Source: Streptomyces sp. FIT100 (GTDB lineage Bacteria > Actinomycetota > Actinomycetes > Streptomycetales > Streptomycetaceae). Taken from it: a stretch of 64,000 nucleotides of DNA. Both the position numbers and the translations under genes were made by a program. A model generated the notes under the pieces. It saw only the letters and a list, made by a program, of their open reading frames with translations, was not told the origin of the DNA and searched no databases. Positions 6,801 through 14,092 of the stretch are shown here, piece after piece; the stretch's first letter is position 1, and every line of letters starts with the position of its first letter. The stretch covers positions 4,766,526 through 4,830,525 of the forward strand of contig NZ_CP075715.1 in NCBI RefSeq assembly GCF_024584805.1. Direction: 5' to 3'.

Positions 6801-8030
6801 TCACTCGGCCCGGGGCTGTGATCCGAGCCGAGCCGGGCCGCCGATCAGCATCGACGGCGCACCCGCGACCCGCGTCAGGAAGACCGTCGCCGCGTTCGGG
6901 CCGGTCGGCTTCACCTTGCGGCGGAGTTCTTCCGGTTCGACCGCCGAGCCGCGCTTCTTGACCGTGAGGGTGCCGACTTCGCGTACGCGCAGCAGGGCCT
7001 TGAGCTTCTTCAGGTTGAAGGGCAGCTCGTCGGTGATCTCGTAGGCCGTGGCGTACGGCGTCGGGCGCAGCTCGTCCGAGGTGATGTACGCGATCGTCTC
7101 GTCGAGGAGGCCGCCGTCGAGCTCCTCGGCCGCCTCGGCGACGAGATGGGCGCGGATGACGGCGCCGTCGGGCTCGTAGAGGAAGCGGCCGGGTTTGCGG
7201 ACGGCGGGGTTCGGGAGGCCGCGGGCGGTGAGGCCGGTGCCGGAGGGCAGGAGGGTGGCGCGGCGGGCGCCGGGGGCGGTGCCGAACCAGAGGACGGCCT
7301 CCTTGACGTCGCCGTGGTCCGAGATCCACTCGGCCTCGGCGTCCTCGGGGACGGCCTCGTGCGGGATGCCGGGGGCGACCTTGAGCGCCGCGTACCGGGC
7401 GGTGCGGGCCGCGCCGATCGCCCAGGACAGCGGCGGGGAGTACGCCTCGGGGTCGAAGATCCTGCCCCGGCCGCCCCGGCGGGCCGGGTCGGCGAAGACC
7501 GCGTCGTACGGGGACGTGTCGACCTCGGTGACGTCCGCGCAGCGGACCTCGATCAGCCCGGCCAGGCCGAGGGCCTCGGCGTTGGCGCGTGCGGTCTCGG
7601 CGGTGAGCGGGTCGCGGTCCACGGCCAGGACGGAGATCCCGGCGCGGGCGAGCGCGATCGCGTCGCCGCCGATGCCTGAGCACAGGTCCGCCACCGTACG
7701 GACGCCGAGGGCGGCGAGCCGTCCGGCGCGGTGGGCGGCGACCGACGCGCGCGTGGCCTGTTCGACGCCGTTCGGCGTGAAGTACATCCGGTAGGCGTCG
7801 TCCGGGCCGAACTTCGCCGCCGCCCGCTGCCGCAGCCGTGCCTGCCCCAGCGCCGCCGAGACCAGCTCGGCCGGGTGGTCGCGGCGCAGCCGGGTCGCGA
7901 GGGCCAGCTCCTCGGCCGGGTCGTGGTCGCGCAGCGAGGCGAGCAGGGCCTGCCCTTCGGCGCCGAGCAGCGGGCCGAGGAGCGGGCCGGGGCCGGGGGA
8001 GCCGGGGCGGGGGGAGGAGGCGTCGTTCAC
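6801..8030 (-). CDS. Class I SAM-dependent methyltransferase with THUMP-like C-terminus
   Basis: A 409-residue protein with GTG start at 8030. The Rossmann core shows VADLCSGIGGDAIALARAG (SAM-binding), VLAVDRDPLTAE, and DAVFADPARRGGRGRIFDPE, where DPAR stands at the catalytic DPPY-like position. The C-terminal 90 residues (VREVGTLTVKKRGSAVEPEELRRKVK) match the actinobacterial THUMP-like domain, suggesting an RNA or tRNA substrate. The real target is unknown. It converges on the membrane-protein gene at 6790 with a ten-base gap. Confidence 0.85.
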   Translation of the reverse strand: MNDASSPRPGSPGPGPLLGPLLGAEGQALLASLRDHDPAEELALATRLRRDHPAELVSAALGQARLRQRAAAKFGPDDAYRMYFTPNGVEQATRASVAAHRAGRLAALGVRTVADLCSGIGGDAIALARAGISVLAVDRDPLTAETARANAEALGLAGLIEVRCADVTEVDTSPYDAVFADPARRGGRGRIFDPEAYSPPLSWAIGAARTARYAALKVAPGIPHEAVPEDAEAEWISDHGDVKEAVLWFGTAPGARRATLLPSGTGLTARGLPNPAVRKPGRFLYEPDGAVIRAHLVAEAAEELDGGLLDETIAYITSDELRPTPYATAYEITDELPFNLKKLKALLRVREVGTLTVKKRGSAVEPEELRRKVKPTGPNAATVFLTRVAGAPSMLIGGPARLGSQPRAE

Positions 8031-8148
8031 CCCGCCATTGTCGGCCAGTCGGGGGACGGTGCCGCGCGGGGCGGCGGTGCCTGCCCGTCGCGAGGGTGTG
8101 GCGCTGACAGGATGCGGCGCCATGCAGCTTGTACGACAAAAGGAAAAA

Positions 8149-9075
8149 ATGAGAAATGGTTGGCGGGTGCGCGGTGCGGTGCTCTCCGTGCTCCTCGTCG
8201 CCGCGGCCGGATCGGGCTGTGCCACCGAACCGGCCGCGACCCCGGGCAGCGACGGCGCCCGTCCCCCCAGACCCGCCCCGGGCCAGCCGCGGGCCGGCGG
8301 CCAGGGCGCCGGCCCCGCCGGTGCGCTCGCCGCCTACGCCGAACGGACGAGAAAGGCCCACGCCGCCCGCGTCGCGGCGGCCAGGCGGTGGAAGCTCAGG
8401 AAGACCCCGCTCGCCGCGCCCGCCCCGCCCGCCGAGAAGCCCGACGTCACCACCCGGAAGGGCTTCGAGGTCACCGGCGGCAAGGGCCTGCCGCCGGTCT
8501 TCACCGCCGTCCCGACCAAGGAGAAGGTCGTCTTCCTGACGATCGACGACGGGGTCGACAAGGATCCGAAGCTGCTGCGGATGATGACCGAGCTCTCCAT
8601 CCCGTACAGCGCCTTCCTCACCGACTACGTCGTGCGCGACGACTACGACTTCTTCGAGGAGATGCAGGACCGCGGCGTCACCCTGCACAACCACACCCTC
8701 AGCCACCGCTACATGCCCGCGCTTTCGTACAAGGAGCAGAAGGCGGAGATCTGCGGGCAGCAGCGGAAGATGGAGAAACGATTCGGGAGCCGGCCCCGGC
8801 TCTTCCGCCCGCCGTACGGCAACTACGACCGGAACACGCTGCGGGCGGCCAAGTCGTGCGGTGTGAAGGGTGTGCCGCTGTGGGCCGCGGAGGCGTTCCC
8901 CGACCACATGGAGTGGCGGGAGTGGGACCGGAAGCTGCATCCCGGCGACATCATCCTCACGCACTTCCGCGGCAAGGCGGAGTGGAAGGCGAGCATGGCC
9001 GACCTGATCCGCAACGTCATGAACGTCGTCACGGCACAGGGTTACGCGGTGGCGCGGCTGGAGGACTACGTCTGA
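8149..9075 (+). CDS. Polysaccharide deacetylase (NodB family), probable lipoprotein
   Basis: A 308-residue exported protein. I start it at ATG 8149, preceded by AAGGA in an unusually A-rich stretch, rather than at upstream ATG 8122. The signal peptide ends in GSGC (a lipobox-like site near residue 24) and is followed by an Ala/Pro linker. The NodB domain spans about residues 120-305: FLTIDDGVD with the catalytic and metal Asp, HNHTLSH with the two metal His, RPPYGNYDRNT, and ILTHF at the end. It probably trims acetyl groups from peptidoglycan or another wall polymer. Confidence 0.9.
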   Translation: MRNGWRVRGAVLSVLLVAAAGSGCATEPAATPGSDGARPPRPAPGQPRAGGQGAGPAGALAAYAERTRKAHAARVAAARRWKLRKTPLAAPAPPAEKPDVTTRKGFEVTGGKGLPPVFTAVPTKEKVVFLTIDDGVDKDPKLLRMMTELSIPYSAFLTDYVVRDDYDFFEEMQDRGVTLHNHTLSHRYMPALSYKEQKAEICGQQRKMEKRFGSRPRLFRPPYGNYDRNTLRAAKSCGVKGVPLWAAEAFPDHMEWREWDRKLHPGDIILTHFRGKAEWKASMADLIRNVMNVVTAQGYAVARLEDYV

Positions 9076-9099
9076 CCCTGGGGGTCCGGCCGGCGCCCC

Positions 9100-9525
9100 T
9101 CAGTCGCCGGCGCAGCCGTGACAGCTCCCGCCGGCGCTGTGGCAGACGCACCGGTGCCCGGTGGGCCGGGGCGCCGGCCCCGGGTGGTTGCGGGCCTCCT
9201 GGGCGACGGAGGCGAGGAGCCCGAGACACAGCACCGCGGCCACCAGGACCTGGGCCGCCGCCGTGATCCGGTGGCGGCTGCGGACGAAGGCGTACGCGCT
9301 CAGGCCGACGAGCAGGGCGACGCCGCCGACGTACCACTCCGATTCCACAGGAGGTGACCCGGCGGTCCCCGTCGGATCCCGCCGACCGACGGCGAACGCC
9401 CACAGCGCGGCGGCCGCGAGGGCGATCGCGTCCACGAACACGACGAACAGCGCGAGCGCGGCGTCGCCCCAGAGCGAGGCGGGGCCGCGCTCGGGCACGC
9501 GCCGCGGGGGGAGGGGCGGGGGCAC
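9100..9525 (-). CDS. Three-helix membrane protein with Cys-rich tail; N-terminus uncertain
   Basis: The 141-residue ORF starting at GTG 9525 has hydrophobic segments at about residues 22-46, 66-82 and 87-107, and a tail with five Cys and three His (HRCVCHSAGGSCHGCAGD) that could bind metal. The same frame stays open upstream to TGA near 9685 and encodes natural-looking sequence (TETTVRPRYGNDHARPRVPYDHAG), but has no start codon. A second frame offers ATG 9688. A frameshift may have separated the true N-terminus. Confidence 0.6.
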   Translation of the reverse strand: MPPPLPPRRVPERGPASLWGDAALALFVVFVDAIALAAAALWAFAVGRRDPTGTAGSPPVESEWYVGGVALLVGLSAYAFVRSRHRITAAAQVLVAAVLCLGLLASVAQEARNHPGPAPRPTGHRCVCHSAGGSCHGCAGD

Positions 9526-9687
9526 GCCCGCATGGTCGTACGGAACGCGGGGCCGCGCGTGGTCGTTGCCGTATCGAGGCCGAACCGTCGTCTCCGTCGT
9601 CTCCGTCGGAGCCGGTCCCGAGCCCGGTCCGGAGACCCGCCCGGAGCCCCGCCGGACCCCGGCTCGCCGCGCCGAGCGGGTCGCTCA

Positions 9688-9714
9688 TTGGCACTCCGCT
9701 TGACCGAGTGCTAA
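9688..9714. promoter_or_regulatory. CIRCE operator 1 (HrcA)
   Basis: TTGGCACTC, nine bases, then GAGTGCTAA: a near-perfect CIRCE inverted repeat. It overlaps the -35 region (TTGACC at 9700-9705) of the groES promoter, so bound HrcA would exclude polymerase until heat shock. Confidence 0.95.
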
Positions 9715-9728
9715 TCGCGGTCATAGTC
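9700..9728 (+). promoter_or_regulatory. groES promoter
   Basis: TTGACC at 9700-9705 and a weak -10, CATAGT at 9722-9727 (16-base spacing), lie between the two CIRCE elements. The arrangement matches known streptomycete groES promoters; the exact -10 is uncertain. Confidence 0.6.
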
Positions 9729-9734
9729 TCGGCT

Positions 9735-9761
9735 CTGGCACTCCCCACCGGAGAGTGCCAA
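9735..9761. promoter_or_regulatory. CIRCE operator 2 (HrcA)
   Basis: CTGGCACTC, nine bases, then GAGTGCCAA. It is the second CIRCE copy, 20 bases beyond the first, near or just after the transcription start of groES. Confidence 0.95.
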
Positions 9762-9861
9762 CACAGCGACGGGCAGGTCCGGCACCCGCGACGACGGATC
9801 CACCTGGTCGCCACCTCAGACAGATGAACCCCGTGAGATCTCCGAAGGGGGAGGTCGGATC

Positions 9862-10170
9862 GTGACGACCACCAGCTCCAAGGTTGCCATCAAGCCGCTC
9901 GAGGACCGCATTGTGGTCCAGCCGCTCGACGCCGAGCAGACCACGGCCTCTGGCCTGGTCATTCCGGACACGGCCAAGGAGAAGCCCCAGGAGGGCGTCG
10001 TCCTGGCCGTTGGCCCGGGCCGTTTCGAGAACGGCGAGCGGCTGCCGCTCGACGTCAAGACCGGCGATGTCGTGCTCTACAGCAAGTACGGCGGCACCGA
10101 GGTGAAGTACAACGGCGAGGAGTACCTCGTCCTCTCGGCCCGCGACGTGCTCGCGATCGTCGAGAAGTAG
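9862..10170 (+). CDS. groES: Co-chaperonin GroES
   Basis: A 102-residue GroES subunit, with GTG 9862 behind GGGGGAGG. KPLEDRIVVQPLDAEQTTASGLVIPD contains the mobile loop that docks on GroEL; GDVVLYSKYGGTEVKYNGEEYLVLSARDVLAIVE is the standard ending. It caps GroEL1 during folding. The promoter carries two CIRCE operators, so expression is repressed by HrcA. Confidence 0.98.
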   Translation: MTTTSSKVAIKPLEDRIVVQPLDAEQTTASGLVIPDTAKEKPQEGVVLAVGPGRFENGERLPLDVKTGDVVLYSKYGGTEVKYNGEEYLVLSARDVLAIVEK

Positions 10171-10191
10171 TTCACCGGCAGATTTGCATTG

Positions 10192-10249
10192 AGCCGCGCC
10201 CCTGGCCCCCGCGTCGTAAGAAGCCGGGCGGTCCGGGGCGCGGTTCGTT
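10192..10249 (+). terminator. Hairpin between groES and groEL1 (partial terminator or processing site)
   Basis: AGCCGCGCCCC at 10192-10202 pairs with GGGGCGCGGTT at 10235-10245, followed by CGTTTT. The 11-bp stem has a 32-base loop. It could give partial termination or RNA processing, explaining more groES than groEL1 message. Confidence 0.55.
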
Positions 10250-10271
10250 TTGAGAGGACTTGAGAAGCTCC

Positions 10272-11900
10272 ATGGCGAAGATCCTGAAGTTCGACGAGGA
10301 CGCCCGTCGCGCCCTTGAGCGCGGCGTCAACAAGCTCGCCGACACGGTCAAGGTGACGATCGGCCCCAAGGGCCGCAACGTCGTGATCGACAAGAAGTTC
10401 GGCGCCCCCACCATCACCAACGACGGTGTCACGATCGCCCGCGAGGTCGAGATCGATGACCCGTACGAGAACCTCGGCGCCCAGCTGGTGAAGGAGGTGG
10501 CGACCAAGACCAACGACATCGCGGGTGACGGCACCACCACCGCCACCGTGCTCGCCCAGGCCCTGGTCCGCGAGGGTCTGCGCAACGTCGCCGCCGGTGC
10601 CTCCCCGGCCTCCCTGAAGAAGGGCATCGACGCCGCGGTGAAGGCCGTCTCCGACGAGCTGATCGCCACCGCGCGTCCGATCGAGGAGAAGTCCGACATC
10701 GCCGCCGTCGCCGCGCTGTCCGCCCAGGACCAGCAGGTCGGCGAGCTCATCGCCGAGGCGATGGACAAGGTCGGCAAGGACGGTGTCATCACCGTCGAGG
10801 AGTCCAACACCTTCGGCCTGGAGCTGGACTTCACCGAGGGCATGGCCTTCGACAAGGGCTACCTGTCGCCGTACATGGTGACCGACCAGGAGCGTATGGA
10901 GGCCGTCCTCGACGACCCGTACATCCTGATCAACCAGGGCAAGATCTCCTCCATCCAGGACCTGCTGCCGCTGCTGGAGAAGGTCATCCAGGCCGGTGGC
11001 TCCAAGCCGCTGCTGATCATCGCCGAGGACGTCGAGGGCGAGGCGCTCTCCACCCTCGTCGTCAACAAGATCCGCGGCACCTTCAACGCGGTCGCGGTCA
11101 AGGCCCCCGGCTTCGGTGACCGCCGCAAGGCGATGCTCCAGGACATGGCCACCCTCACCGGTGCCACCGTCATCGCCGAGGAGGTCGGCCTCAAGCTCGA
11201 CCAGGCCGGTCTGGACGTGCTGGGCTCCGCCCGCCGCGTCACCGTCACCAAGGACGACACGACGATCGTCGACGGCGGCGGCCAGAGCGGGGACGTGGCC
11301 GGCCGCATCGCGCAGATCAAGGCCGAGATCGAGACCACGGACTCCGACTGGGACCGCGAGAAGCTCCAGGAGCGCCTCGCGAAGCTGGCCGGCGGCGTGT
11401 GCGTGATCAAGGTCGGCGCCGCCACCGAGGTGGAGCTGAAGGAGAAGAAGCACCGTCTGGAGGACGCCATCTCCGCGACCCGCGCCGCGGTCGAGGAGGG
11501 CATCGTCTCCGGTGGTGGCTCCGCGCTGGTCCACGCCGTCAAGGTGCTGGACGGCAACCTCGGCAAGGACGGCGACGAGGCCACCGGTGTCGCGGTCGTC
11601 CGCCGCGCCGCCGTCGAGCCGCTGCGCTGGATCGCCGAGAACGCCGGCCTCGAGGGCTACGTCATCACCGCGAAGGTGGCGGAGCTGGAGAAGGGCAACG
11701 GCTTCAACGCCGCGACCGGCGAGTACGGCGACCTGGTGAAGGCCGGCGTCATCGACCCGGTCAAGGTCACGCGCTCCGCGCTGGAGAACGCCGCGTCGAT
11801 CGCCTCCCTGCTGCTCACCACCGAGACCCTCGTGGTGGAGAAGAAGGAAGAGGAGCCGGCGGAGGCGGGCCACGGCCACGGCCACGGTCACGCCCACTGA
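10272..11900 (+). CDS. groEL1: Chaperonin GroEL1 with His-rich tail
   Basis: A 542-residue chaperonin starting at ATG 10272 (the in-frame ATG at 10260 lacks spacing to a ribosome site). GDGTTTATVLAQ and the conserved Asp of the ATP pocket are present. Instead of the usual Gly-Gly-Met tail, the protein ends in alternating Gly-His (GHGHGHGHAH), the mark of the actinobacterial GroEL1 class that sits beside groES; GroEL2 elsewhere would carry GGM. It is the second gene of the HrcA-controlled operon and is followed by a strong terminator. Confidence 0.98.
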   Translation: MAKILKFDEDARRALERGVNKLADTVKVTIGPKGRNVVIDKKFGAPTITNDGVTIAREVEIDDPYENLGAQLVKEVATKTNDIAGDGTTTATVLAQALVREGLRNVAAGASPASLKKGIDAAVKAVSDELIATARPIEEKSDIAAVAALSAQDQQVGELIAEAMDKVGKDGVITVEESNTFGLELDFTEGMAFDKGYLSPYMVTDQERMEAVLDDPYILINQGKISSIQDLLPLLEKVIQAGGSKPLLIIAEDVEGEALSTLVVNKIRGTFNAVAVKAPGFGDRRKAMLQDMATLTGATVIAEEVGLKLDQAGLDVLGSARRVTVTKDDTTIVDGGGQSGDVAGRIAQIKAEIETTDSDWDREKLQERLAKLAGGVCVIKVGAATEVELKEKKHRLEDAISATRAAVEEGIVSGGGSALVHAVKVLDGNLGKDGDEATGVAVVRRAAVEPLRWIAENAGLEGYVITAKVAELEKGNGFNAATGEYGDLVKAGVIDPVKVTRSALENAASIASLLLTTETLVVEKKEEEPAEAGHGHGHGHAH

Positions 11901-11926
11901 CGACCCGCCGAGGGTCCGAGCGTCGG

Positions 11927-11961
11927 GGCCCCCGTTCCCGGAGAGGGAACGGGGGCCTTTC
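11927..11961 (+). terminator. Rho-independent terminator of groES-groEL1
   Basis: GGCCCCCGTTCCC at 11927-11939 pairs perfectly with GGGAACGGGGGCC at 11945-11957 around a five-base loop, followed by TTTCG. The stem is 13 bp. Confidence 0.92.
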
Positions 11962-12076
11962 GCGTACGCCTCCCGTGCGCCCGCGCCCCTGCGCCTCCCG
12001 CGCCCGTACGCCTGCAACGCGCGCCTGCGTTCGCCTACGCGCGCCTACGCCTGCTCCGTACGCCTGCTCCGTACGC

Positions 12077-12772
12077 CTACATCTCCAGCACGCCCAGCCG
12101 TCCCATCAGGCCGAGCCGGTCGTACTGCCACCAGCCCTCGCAGATCAGGCCCTCGCGGCACCGGTGCACGGTCGTCCCCGTCATGGCCACCTGCCTGCCG
12201 GTCGGCGTGACGCCCAGGAACTCGCCCTTGTGCAGGCCGTTCCAGGTCCAGCGCGTGCAGACCCGCTCGCCGTCGGCGATCTGGTCCTCGACCGTGAAGG
12301 TGAAGTCGAACCCGGCCCGCCACGCGGCGACTTCCCGCAGGAACGCCTCGACGCCGACGACGTCCCGGGGGTTGGCCGGATCGTGGTCGCGGTAGTCCGC
12401 GGTGAGCAGTTCGCCGAAGACTCCGGCGTCACCCCCGGGCATCGCCTCCGTGAAGAACCTGCGGCAGGCGGCCTCGTTGAGCTGCTCGTCCCGCAGCACC
12501 TCCAGGTCGGTGAAGGTCGGCATCGTGTCGCAGAGCGCCACCACCTCCTGGAAGATCCGGTCGGTCTCGGGCAGGTTCGAGTTCTTCATCGCCTCTTCGT
12601 ACGACGGGAACTCGACGATCTCGATGACATGGGTCGAGTCCGAGCGATCCGTGCCGACCATGCTGTGCGTGGCGGTGCGCCTGCCCTTGGTCTGCTCGAT
12701 CCAGCTGTCCATGAGCCGATTGAGCTCGTCCACGCGATCCGTCTTGCAGTCGATCACTTGTACGAATGTCAT
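12077..12772 (-). CDS. Two-domain protein: alpha/beta-barrel plus SnoaL-like ester-cyclase domain
   Basis: A 231-residue protein with ATG 12772 behind GGGAGA. Residues 1-100 (FVQVIDCKTDRVDELNRLMDSW, then THVIEIVEFPSYEEAMKNSN) form a dimeric alpha/beta-barrel-type module. Residues 110-231 (RRFFTEAMPGGDAGVFGELLTADYRDHDP, then VEDQIADGERVCTRWTWNGLHKGEF) match SnoaL-like polyketide-cyclase or ester-cyclase folds. The substrate is unknown. It lies just downstream of a DeoR/LacI-type regulator on the same strand. Confidence 0.85.
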   Translation of the reverse strand: MTFVQVIDCKTDRVDELNRLMDSWIEQTKGRRTATHSMVGTDRSDSTHVIEIVEFPSYEEAMKNSNLPETDRIFQEVVALCDTMPTFTDLEVLRDEQLNEAACRRFFTEAMPGGDAGVFGELLTADYRDHDPANPRDVVGVEAFLREVAAWRAGFDFTFTVEDQIADGERVCTRWTWNGLHKGEFLGVTPTGRQVAMTGTTVHRCREGLICEGWWQYDRLGLMGRLGVLEM

Positions 12773-12829
12773 GGCGTCTCCCGGAAGTCGCTGGGACAGG
12801 CCCATTTTAGTGTTCCGAAAGTGAACGGG

Positions 12830-12853
12830 TGATCGATCGAAAGCCCGCTTTCG
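12830..12853. promoter_or_regulatory. Inverted repeats upstream of the SnoaL-like gene
   Basis: TGATCGATCGA at 12830-12840 is followed by CGAAAGC-CC-GCTTTCG at 12838-12853, a perfect 7-bp inverted repeat. The GGTGATCGA half resembles that in the regulator-DUF2264 gap (14027-14035), so the same repressor might bind both places. The short hairpin could also end the regulator transcript. Confidence 0.4.
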
Positions 12854-12882
12854 CCAAGAGTCGGCCGTGGGAGCCGAGCGCG

Positions 12883-13974
12883 TCAGCGCCTCCCGGCCGC
12901 CCCGCACGACTCCCGTACGTTCAGCCGCGGCAGCAGCGTCAGATGGCGCCGCGGCTCGTCCTCGCCCCGCCGCTCCGTGAGCCGCTCCATCAGCAACTCC
13001 GTGGCGTGCCGCCCCACATGGCGCTTCGGCGGCGCGACCGCCGTCAGCGGTGTGTCGGCGAGCGCCGCGACCTCGTCGTCGTACGCGATCAGCGCCAGGT
13101 CCTCCGGCACCCGCACCCCCAGCTCGCCCAGGCGCTGCATCAGCTGGATCGCGTCGACGTCGTTGTGCGCGAGCGCCGCCGTCGCCGTGCCCGCCGCGAC
13201 CGCCGCCCGCACCGCCTGCGCCGCCGCCTCGAACCCCTCGGGGTCCTCCTCGGCCGGCACCGATGCGATCACCGGCCCCGGCGCGGCAAGGCCGAGCACG
13301 CGCAGCGCCTCCGCGTACCCGGAGCGCACCGCGAGCGCGGTCGGGCTGTCCGCGCGCGCCACCAGCAGCGGCGTCCGGTGCCCGAGGTCCATCAGGTGGC
13401 GCACGGCGAGCAGCACCCCGTGCCCGTGGTCCGACGAGACCCGGTCCAGTGCGTCGAGCGCGCTGCCCGGGGCCGGGCGGCGCTCCAGCAGCACGGTGGG
13501 TACGGGCAGCCGTGTGATCCAGGCGCTGTGCTCGGCCGGGTCGTCGGCGCTGCGCCACCCCGGCGCGATCAGCAGCCCCTCGACGCCCGCTGCGAGCAGC
13601 CCTTCGGTGCGCGCACGGTCCTCCGCGGGACGGTAGTCGGAGATCCGCAGCACGATCCGTGCGCCGTCCCGCTCGGCGGCCTCGCTCGCCCCGCGGATCA
13701 CCTCGGCGAAGTAGTACGTCGCCGAGGGCGCGAGCATGCCGATCACCAGTCCGCCGCCGCCGGCCCGCTGCTGCGGGAGGCCGTGCCCCTCCGGCCACGA
13801 CACGGATCCGTGCACGCGGTCCAGGAGTCCGCGCCCCGCCAGCGCCTCGACGTCACGGCGCACGGTGACGGAGGAGACCCCGAGCTGGCCCGCCAGTTCG
13901 GAGACGCGGGCGGTGCCGCGGCGGCGCACCAGGTTCAGCAGTCTGTCGTGACGTTCGGCGGCACTCTCGCGCAC
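12883..13974 (-). CDS. Transcriptional regulator: DeoR-type HTH with LacI-type sugar-binding domain
   Basis: A 363-residue regulator with GTG 13974 behind GAGGGGGA. The N-terminus (ERHDRLLNLVRRRGTARVSELAGQLG, then SSVTVRRDVEALAGRGLLDRVHG) is a DeoR-style winged helix. From about residue 70 a periplasmic-binding-like domain of the LacI/GalR type follows (IGMLAPSATYYFAEVIRGASEAAERDGARIVL, then ALAHNDVDAIQLMQRLGELGVRVPEDLALIAYDD). Such hybrids usually sense a sugar. It is divergent from the DUF2264 gene and probably represses it through the inverted repeat at 14029. Confidence 0.9.
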   Translation of the reverse strand: MRESAAERHDRLLNLVRRRGTARVSELAGQLGVSSVTVRRDVEALAGRGLLDRVHGSVSWPEGHGLPQQRAGGGGLVIGMLAPSATYYFAEVIRGASEAAERDGARIVLRISDYRPAEDRARTEGLLAAGVEGLLIAPGWRSADDPAEHSAWITRLPVPTVLLERRPAPGSALDALDRVSSDHGHGVLLAVRHLMDLGHRTPLLVARADSPTALAVRSGYAEALRVLGLAAPGPVIASVPAEEDPEGFEAAAQAVRAAVAAGTATAALAHNDVDAIQLMQRLGELGVRVPEDLALIAYDDEVAALADTPLTAVAPPKRHVGRHATELLMERLTERRGEDEPRRHLTLLPRLNVRESCGAAGRR

Positions 13975-14028
13975 GCGGCGGTCCCCCTCGCGGTGTGTGG
14001 TGGCCTTCGGCCAGACCCTAATGCACGG

Positions 14029-14054
14029 TGATCGAATGACAAGTGATTCGATCA
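14029..14054. promoter_or_regulatory. Putative operator between regulator and DUF2264 gene
   Basis: TGATCGAAT at 14029-14037 and ATTCGATCA at 14046-14054 form a perfect 9-bp inverted repeat with an eight-base spacer, in the divergent gap of a sugar-type regulator and its likely target. This is good circumstantial evidence for the operator. Confidence 0.6.
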
Positions 14055-14092
14055 ATCGCTCGAAGGTCATTGACCTTTTAACGATTCATGCC

